A DNA stretch of 25,480 bases from an uncultured archaeon (lineage in GTDB: Archaea; Halobacteriota; Methanosarcinia; Methanosarcinales; Methanoperedenaceae): the NCBI GenBank assembly GCA_902386085.1, contig CABMIA010000093.1:1-25480 (forward strand), written 5' to 3'. The translations under genes and the position numbers were made by a program. This document shows positions 21,120-25,480 of this stretch, piece after piece. Each line of letters starts with the position of its first letter. The stretch's first letter is position 1. The notes under the pieces were generated by a model. It was not told where the DNA came from. It worked only from the letters and a program-made list of their open reading frames with translations, and made no database searches.

Positions 21120-22486
21120 AGCGCCAGAAAATGCCAAAACAGGATGCCGAAAAGCGAACCATCAATTTCAACGAAGTCGCGCTGTGTCTTGCGAAAGAGC
21201 AGGCAATAGAAGAAGCAAAGCGATGTCTCCAGTGCAAGAAGCCGCAGTGCATGACAGGTTGTCCTGTTGAGGTAAAAATACCCGAGTTCCTGAAATACGT
21301 TGCCGAGGGGGATTTTGATAATGCGATAAAGAAAATAAAGGAGAGCAATGCGCTTCCAGCCATCTGCGGACGCGTATGCCCTCAGGAGACGCAGTGCGAG
21401 GAATGCTGCATCCTCAGTAAAAAAGGTGCTTCGGTTTCGATCGGCTACCTTGAGCGATTTGTTGCGGATTACGAACGCAGTAAGGGCGTTGAAGTGCAGT
21501 CTGCGCCCCGGAGCAGTGGAAAAAAGGTTGCTGTCGTAGGTTCAGGACCTGCCGGGCTTACAGCAGCTTCAGACCTTGCGAAAATGGGTCATTCTGTTAC
21601 GATATTTGAAGCACTTCATGAAGCCGGGGGCGTCCTTACATACGGCATCCCTGAATTCCGGCTTCCCAAGGAGATCGTCCGTTCCGAGGTCGAGTATGTA
21701 GAGAAACTAGGCGTGACAATTCTTCTTGATTCGGTCATTGGCAAGCTTGAAACAGTGGGCGGGTTACTTACCGGATTTGACGCCGTGTTCCTGGGAACAG
21801 GCGCCGGGTTGCCTTCTTTCCTGGATATCGATGGCGAGAATTTAAACGGCGTGTATTCTGCGAACGAGTTTTTGACCAGGGTGAATCTCATGAAATCCTA
21901 CAAATTCCCTGATTACGATACTCCCATCAAGAGAGGAAAACATGTGGTCGTAGTCGGGGGAGGTAATGTGGCGATGGATTCGGCACGGTGCGCCCTGCGC
22001 CTGGGCGCAGAGGAGGTCACCGTCGTCTACAGGCGCGGTGAGGAGGAGATGCCTGCAAGAGCAGAGGAGATAGAGCATGCAAAGGAGGAGGGCATTAAAT
22101 TCCGGCTTCTCACGAACCCTGTCAGGATAATCGGCGATGGGAAGAACTGGGTCACCCATATCGAATGCATCAACATGTACCTGTGCGAGCCCGACGAGTC
22201 TGGCAGGTGCAAGCCCATGCCTCTTGCAGGAACAGAGCATAAGATCGAAGCAGATGTGGTGATAATAGCCGTCGGGACATCTCCGAATCCGCTTGTGCCG
22301 CGCACAACGCAGGGACTTGATATCACAAAACACGGCACGATAATCGCAAAAGAAGACGGCGCAACCACAAAAAAGGGCGTCTATGCGGGCGGCGATGCAG
22401 TTACGGGCTCAGCCACTGTGATAAGCGCGATGGGTGCTGGAAAAAAAGCTGCACGGGCGATAGACTGGTATTTAGGGTTAAAATAG
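21113..22486 (+). CDS. NfnB/SudA-like NADPH oxidoreductase (glutamate synthase small-chain family)
   Basis: 457 residues. The N-terminal Fe-S region has AKRCLQCKKPQCMTGCPVEVKIPEF and AICGRVCPQETQCEECC, ligands for two [4Fe-4S] clusters. It is followed by the FAD site VAVVGSGPAGLTAASDLAKMGH, the GGVLTYGIPEFRLPK loop, the NADPH site VVVVGGGNVAMDSARCALRLGA with YRRGEEEMPAR, and the final FAD motif VYAGGDAVTGSATVISAMGAGKKAA. The whole is the GltD/NfnB/SudA fold, normal in length. It pairs with the previous gene by a 7-base overlap. No glutamate synthase large subunit is nearby, so a glutamate synthase role is less likely than an NfnAB-type ferredoxin/NADP+ transfer complex. Confidence 0.92.
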   Translation: MLERQKMPKQDAEKRTINFNEVALCLAKEQAIEEAKRCLQCKKPQCMTGCPVEVKIPEFLKYVAEGDFDNAIKKIKESNALPAICGRVCPQETQCEECCILSKKGASVSIGYLERFVADYERSKGVEVQSAPRSSGKKVAVVGSGPAGLTAASDLAKMGHSVTIFEALHEAGGVLTYGIPEFRLPKEIVRSEVEYVEKLGVTILLDSVIGKLETVGGLLTGFDAVFLGTGAGLPSFLDIDGENLNGVYSANEFLTRVNLMKSYKFPDYDTPIKRGKHVVVVGGGNVAMDSARCALRLGAEEVTVVYRRGEEEMPARAEEIEHAKEEGIKFRLLTNPVRIIGDGKNWVTHIECINMYLCEPDESGRCKPMPLAGTEHKIEADVVIIAVGTSPNPLVPRTTQGLDITKHGTIIAKEDGATTKKGVYAGGDAVTGSATVISAMGAGKKAARAIDWYLGLK

Positions 22487-22672
22487 CAAAACTTTATATG
22501 AACTGAACGCAATTGATAATTAAAGAGTGAGGAGTTAGTATCATTGCTGAAGGGAGACAGGCTCTACCAGGTTTAAACCTGACTGAGGTTTCACCTGAAA
22601 GTACCTGAATAAATCGGTTGACTCGTTTCTGCATATAATTAACTAACTCAGTAAATAAGGGAGGATTATAAA
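22487..22672 (+). promoter_or_regulatory. Leader with 14-bp palindrome before the exported-protein gene
   Basis: AACTTTATATG (22490-22500) is a TATA candidate. CAGGTTTAAACCTG (22568-22581) is a perfect 14-bp palindrome, followed by AGGT-TTC-ACCT (22586-22596), and ACCTGA occurs three times within about 30 bases. A second TATA-like block (CATATAATTAAC, about 22632-22643) lies 30-40 bases before the ATG, with a strong Shine-Dalgarno (AGGGAGG, 22658-22664). If the second box is used, the palindromes are upstream operators. If the first is used, they form 5' leader hairpins. Confidence 0.45.
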
Positions 22673-23389
22673 ATGAACAGCAAAATTAAACTTGCGCTGA
22701 TATTGTTAACAGCAGTGGCCCTGGTAGGAATACCGGGAGCATTAGCATTTCCTGCGCTAAACAATGCATGCGACTTGCCAAGCGGCGGATGTCATGCATA
22801 TCCGCCAGCATTTCTAAACAACACAGTAAGCATAACAGCAATAACAGTAGCTCCAGGCCAGTTTTTTCCCGTGACTATAAACTGGACAGGAGGTTCGACA
22901 GCAGTCCAGACAGTAGCAAAATGGCCAAACGGCACATGTAGCGGATGTGTTATGCAGAATGATTTATTTAATCCTAATCCTGTTATGTCAACCCTGGGGA
23001 TTAACCCCGCTGGCACATTAACATCTACTTTAACTGCGCCTGCAGCGCCGGGAACATATACGTTAAGGGCATATACCTCAACCGGCACTGGTGCCCCAAA
23101 TACCGGTAAAGAAACTGACTATAAAGTTATTACGGTAACAGTCACAACTGCAACGCCAACACCAACTCCCACACCTGTAGTAACCCCAACACCAACTCCT
23201 ACAGAAACACCTATAGTAACACCCACCCCAACACCCATCGGAATGGAACCTGAAGTCGAGGCATACGATGATAACCACGACGGCAGAATCGATAGGAACG
23301 AAGCTGTGAGGTCAGTGGATGACTATTTCCGTGGAAGAACCATGAGGGCAGTAGCGATAAGAGTGGTCGTATTCTACTTCGAGCATTGA
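22673..23389 (+). CDS. Exported protein with CX6CH motif, Ig-like domain, TP-rich linker and EF-hand tail
   Basis: 238 residues with a Sec signal peptide (hydrophobic 5-20, cleavage near ALA-FP). The mature N terminus reads NNACDLPSGGCHAYPPAFLNN, a CX6CH spacing that recalls heme c sites (CXXCH) but is wider. A beta-sandwich follows (VAPGQFFPVTINWTGG through YTLRAYTSTGTG), with CSGC within it. This resembles 'choice-of-anchor V'/Reelin-like domains that often begin with a heme-type cysteine motif. Then comes a Thr-Pro repeat linker (about 150-180) and a canonical EF-hand loop, DDNHDGRIDRNE, with a helix tail like dockerin-type ends common in Methanosarcinales surface proteins. It is probably attached or exposed outside the membrane. 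Function unknown; heme binding is possible but not shown. Confidence 0.8.
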   Translation: MNSKIKLALILLTAVALVGIPGALAFPALNNACDLPSGGCHAYPPAFLNNTVSITAITVAPGQFFPVTINWTGGSTAVQTVAKWPNGTCSGCVMQNDLFNPNPVMSTLGINPAGTLTSTLTAPAAPGTYTLRAYTSTGTGAPNTGKETDYKVITVTVTTATPTPTPTPVVTPTPTPTETPIVTPTPTPIGMEPEVEAYDDNHDGRIDRNEAVRSVDDYFRGRTMRAVAIRVVVFYFEH

Positions 23390-23407
23390 AGCAGGAACAA
23401 ACTCGAT

Positions 23408-23460
23408 GTTGGTATTCCGAAATGGATATCAACACTTTTATTTTATTTTTATTTCAAATA
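23408..23460 (+). terminator. Hairpin plus T-rich tract after the exported-protein gene
   Basis: GTTGGTATTCC (23408-23418) and GGATATCAAC (23424-23433) form a stem with one mismatch and one bulge and a short loop. It is followed at once by a T-rich tract, CTTTTATTTTATTTTTATTTC. A stem and T-rich tail is a good intrinsic-type terminator and separates this gene from the thermosome gene. Confidence 0.65.
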
Positions 23461-23507
23461 CCATTTACATTTCGTACTTTTTGGAGTAAAGTTTAGGCTG
23501 CTATTAA

Positions 23508-23560
23508 CAAATTATTTATAGAACTACAAACACTTAGAAATCATCTTCACGTTCGGAGGT
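23508..23560 (+). promoter_or_regulatory. Promoter and Shine-Dalgarno of the thermosome gene
   Basis: AAATTATTTATAGAAC at about 23509-23524 is a TATA candidate. A strong Shine-Dalgarno, GGAGGT (23555-23560), sits 8 bases before the ATG at 23569. This fixes the start in preference to the in-frame TTG at 23563. Confidence 0.55.
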
Positions 23561-23568
23561 AATTGATT

Positions 23569-25212
23569 ATGGCAGGACAATTAACAGGTCAGCCTATTAT
23601 TATATTAGACAGAGAAAAAACAAGAACCCAGGGAAAAGAAGCGCTCGGATTCAATATCACGGCAGCAAAGGCAATATCAGACGCCGTGCGGACAACACTC
23701 GGCCCGAAAGGCATGGACAAGATGCTTGTGAACCCGGTCGGGGACATGGTAATAACCAACGACGGCGCTACGATCTTAAAGGAAATGGATATAAAACATC
23801 CAGCAGACAAGATGATGGTGGAGATCGCCAGCACGCAGGAAGACAAAGCAGGCGACGGGACGACAAGCGCGGTGGTTCTTGCCGGAGAACTGCTTAATAA
23901 GGCAAGAATACTCGTGGAACAGAATGTCCATCCCACGACCATCACGCGGGGATACAGCCTGGCTTCAGTAAAAGCCCTTGAGATCCTGGATGAAATAGCC
24001 ATAAGTGCCTCCGATGAAGTGCTTGCAAATATTGCAAAGACCGCACTTACAGGAAAAAGCGCGGATCTTGCGCTTGAACCTCTTGTGCAGTTATGCGTGG
24101 AAGTCGCCCAGTCGATCAAAGAAGGCGGCAAGGTGAATGTAAAAGAAAACATCAACATAATCCACCAGCGCGGGGGCAGCATAAAGGATACCAAATTCGT
24201 CCATGGGGTTGTGATAGATAAGGCAAGGGCGCACAAGAACATGCCAAGGAGGGTCGATAACGCAAAGATCGCAATCCTCGACACAGGCATTGAAGTTGAA
24301 AAGACCAAAACAGAGTCAAAAATCCAGATATCGTCTGCCGGGATGCTTTCAGAGGCAAGGCTTGAGGAAAGCAGGCTTGTGGAGGAAAAGGTGGAGGCTC
24401 TTGCAAAAAGCGGAGCAAATGTCGTGTTCACGGAAAAAGGAATAGATGATATCGGGATGCATTATCTTAATAAGAAAGGTATCTTCGCAGTGCGAAGATG
24501 CAAGGATGAGGAAATCAAAAAGCTCATCAAAGCCACTGGCGCACGCGTTGTCTCGAAGGTGGACGGGGTTGAGGAAGATGACCTCGGTAAAGCGGACATA
24601 GTCGAGGAGCGCGGTGTCGGCAACTATAAGATGGTTTACGTTGAAGGCTGCCGGAATCCCAAAGCTGTGTCGATCCTGATATACAGCGGTGCCGAGCATG
24701 TGGCAGATGAAGTCGAGCGGGCGCTTGATGATGCGCTGCGTGTTGTCGGTGATGTGATAGAGGACGGAAAGATCGTTGCCGGGGGCGGCTCACCTGAGAT
24801 AGAGCTTGCGATGAAGCTTCGAAGCTATGCCACAACGCTTTCAGGCAGGGAACAACTTGCGGTATTAGCGTACGCTGATGCCCTTGAGGAGATTCCAAAA
24901 GGAATATCTGAAAATGCCGGTCTTGATGCCATAAACACTATCGTGGACCTCCGGAACATGCATAGCGAAGGTTCAAGTACCGCGGGTGTAAACGTATTCA
25001 CAGGCAAGGCAGAGGATATGCTTCTGCTGGGAATCGTTGAACCGCTTCGTGTAAAGACCCAGATAATCAAATCCGCAACCGACGCGGCAAATATGATACT
25101 GCGCATTGACGATATCCTTATGGCAAAGGAGACAGGCATGATGGATGTCAAACCCGAGCACACGGCGGATTATTATGACGGTATCCAGGCCCCGAATGCC
25201 GGGGAAGACTAA
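23569..25212 (+). CDS. Thermosome subunit (group II chaperonin)
   Basis: 547 residues. The subunits build the double-ring archaeal chaperonin that folds proteins with ATP. Conserved stretches are LGPKGMDKMLVNPVGD (near 45-60), ITNDGATILKEM, the ATPase motif EDKAGDGTTSAVVLAGEL with the catalytic Asp of GDGTT, the apical-domain segment RRCKDEEIKKLIKATGARVV, and the C-terminal ATPase part VAGGGSPEIELAMKLR and NAGLDAINTIVDLR. Length is typical. The C-terminal tail (DGIQAPNAGED) is short and lacks the Gly-Gly-Met repeats found in many archaeal thermosomes. It has its own promoter, and a new gene starts about 110 bases downstream. Identification is certain. Confidence 0.98.
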   Translation: MAGQLTGQPIIILDREKTRTQGKEALGFNITAAKAISDAVRTTLGPKGMDKMLVNPVGDMVITNDGATILKEMDIKHPADKMMVEIASTQEDKAGDGTTSAVVLAGELLNKARILVEQNVHPTTITRGYSLASVKALEILDEIAISASDEVLANIAKTALTGKSADLALEPLVQLCVEVAQSIKEGGKVNVKENINIIHQRGGSIKDTKFVHGVVIDKARAHKNMPRRVDNAKIAILDTGIEVEKTKTESKIQISSAGMLSEARLEESRLVEEKVEALAKSGANVVFTEKGIDDIGMHYLNKKGIFAVRRCKDEEIKKLIKATGARVVSKVDGVEEDDLGKADIVEERGVGNYKMVYVEGCRNPKAVSILIYSGAEHVADEVERALDDALRVVGDVIEDGKIVAGGGSPEIELAMKLRSYATTLSGREQLAVLAYADALEEIPKGISENAGLDAINTIVDLRNMHSEGSSTAGVNVFTGKAEDMLLLGIVEPLRVKTQIIKSATDAANMILRIDDILMAKETGMMDVKPEHTADYYDGIQAPNAGED

Positions 25213-25267
25213 CATTGATATAAATACATAATATTCCGACGGTGTTGCGTCAGGCAGAGAGGTTAGT

Positions 25268-25327
25268 ATGTCCTATAATCATTTGCCGTTTAATTTTTTA
25301 ATTAAAGATAATTCATGGAGTGTTTGA
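25268..25327 (+). CDS. Possible 19-codon leader ORF
   Basis: ATG at 25268 preceded by GAGAGGTTAG; the peptide MSYNHLPFNFLIKDNSWSV ends with a TGA that overlaps the next ATG by one base (TGATG). GATATAAATACAT at 25217-25229 is a TATA candidate that would put the ORF in the transcript. The tight coupling is suggestive, but so short a frame may be chance. Confidence 0.25.
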   Translation: MSYNHLPFNFLIKDNSWSV

Positions 25328-25480
25328 TGGCCAGCAACAAAGAAGGCAAAGAGCGGAAAGATGAAAAAGAAATTGAGACCCCAAGTCTGGAGGAGACCGG
25401 AATTCCGCTGCCGGAAGAAAAAAAATTAGAAGCCCCGCAAGCGTATGAAACTGAACTTATAAATGAACTGGAAGCTGTAA
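25327..25480 (+). CDS. N terminus of an unidentified acidic/charged protein (partial)
   Basis: The frame is open from ATG 25327 to the right edge, giving 51 complete codons; the rest is outside. A Shine-Dalgarno GGAG lies 7 bases upstream. The visible part is highly charged and low in complexity: MASNKEGKERKDEKEIET continues into SLEETGIPLPEEKKLEAPQA and then a more helical YETELINELEAV. It could be a disordered tail ahead of a coiled coil, as seen for example in GrpE-like or other cofactor proteins, but nothing visible identifies it. It follows the thermosome on the same strand. Confidence 0.6.
   Translation, partial: MASNKEGKERKDEKEIETPSLEETGIPLPEEKKLEAPQAYETELINELEAV

Noticed and set aside
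23150..23240. Repetitive DNA in the exported-protein gene as a tandem repeat element
   Set aside because: It is a low-complexity Thr-Pro linker with variable codons, a normal feature of archaeal surface proteins.

Overview
The window looks like the chromosome of a methanogen-related archaeon of the Methanosarcinales. Markers are a gene for chromosomal protein MC1, a class I (archaeal) CCA-adding enzyme, a thermosome subunit, a DUF99 protein, a stand-alone Lrp-type RAM domain, TATA-like promoters, and an Asp/Glu EF-hand tail of the type common in Methanosarcina/Methanoperedens exported proteins. A Methanoperedens-like (ANME-2d) source is my best guess. It is an inference from gene content, not something the sequence proves.

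Layout. (1) Positions 1-2.7 kb, minus strand: a compact operon for the nucleotide sugar UDP-GlcNAc(3NAc)A. It holds a PLP aminotransferase, a Gfo/Idh oxidoreductase, a hexapeptide N-acetyltransferase and the first 22 codons of a nucleotide-sugar 6-dehydrogenase. (2) 2.7-3.1 kb: a gene-poor stretch that may hold decayed coding sequence. (3) 3.1-3.75 kb: an acylphosphatase fused to a coiled coil built from 21-bp tandem repeats. (4) 3.9-6.5 kb, minus strand: radC-mobA-fdhD-mobB, a molybdenum-cofactor maturation operon led by a RadC/JAB protein. (5) 6.6-8.0 kb, plus strand: small genes, including a VOC protein that seems to have lost its middle. (6) 8.0-11.8 kb: MC1, a small hypothetical protein, the CCA-adding enzyme and a lipoprotein-thioredoxin-CcdA fusion. 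(7) 12.0-13.3 kb: a sulfur-relay operon, DsrH/TusB-like, DsrE/TusD-like, DsrF/TusC-like and TusA, convergent with a DUF99 gene. (8) 13.9-15.0 kb: a zinc-ribbon/TM/cupredoxin-like protein and a RAM-domain protein. (9) 15.05-17.1 kb: an AT-rich insertion carrying a solitary DUF262-HNH (GmrSD-type) nuclease, flanked by inverted repeats resembling integron attC sites. (10) 17.1-20.2 kb: a Cas4-like protein whose nuclease motif is incomplete, a JAMM protease, a K+ channel with an RCK domain, and a frameshifted HhH-type DNA glycosylase-like gene. (11) 20.3-22.5 kb: a two-subunit NfnAB/SudBA-type flavoprotein. (12) 22.5-25.5 kb: an exported protein with an unusual CX6CH motif and an EF-hand tail, a thermosome subunit, and the start of an unidentified acidic protein.

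No rRNA, tRNA, CRISPR array or transposase was recognised. The most informative signals are the bacterial-looking DUF262 cassette with its attC-like ends, the repeat-built acylphosphatase fusion, and several genes with visible lesions or lost motif residues (VOC, HhH glycosylase, Cas4-like, MobB P-loop).
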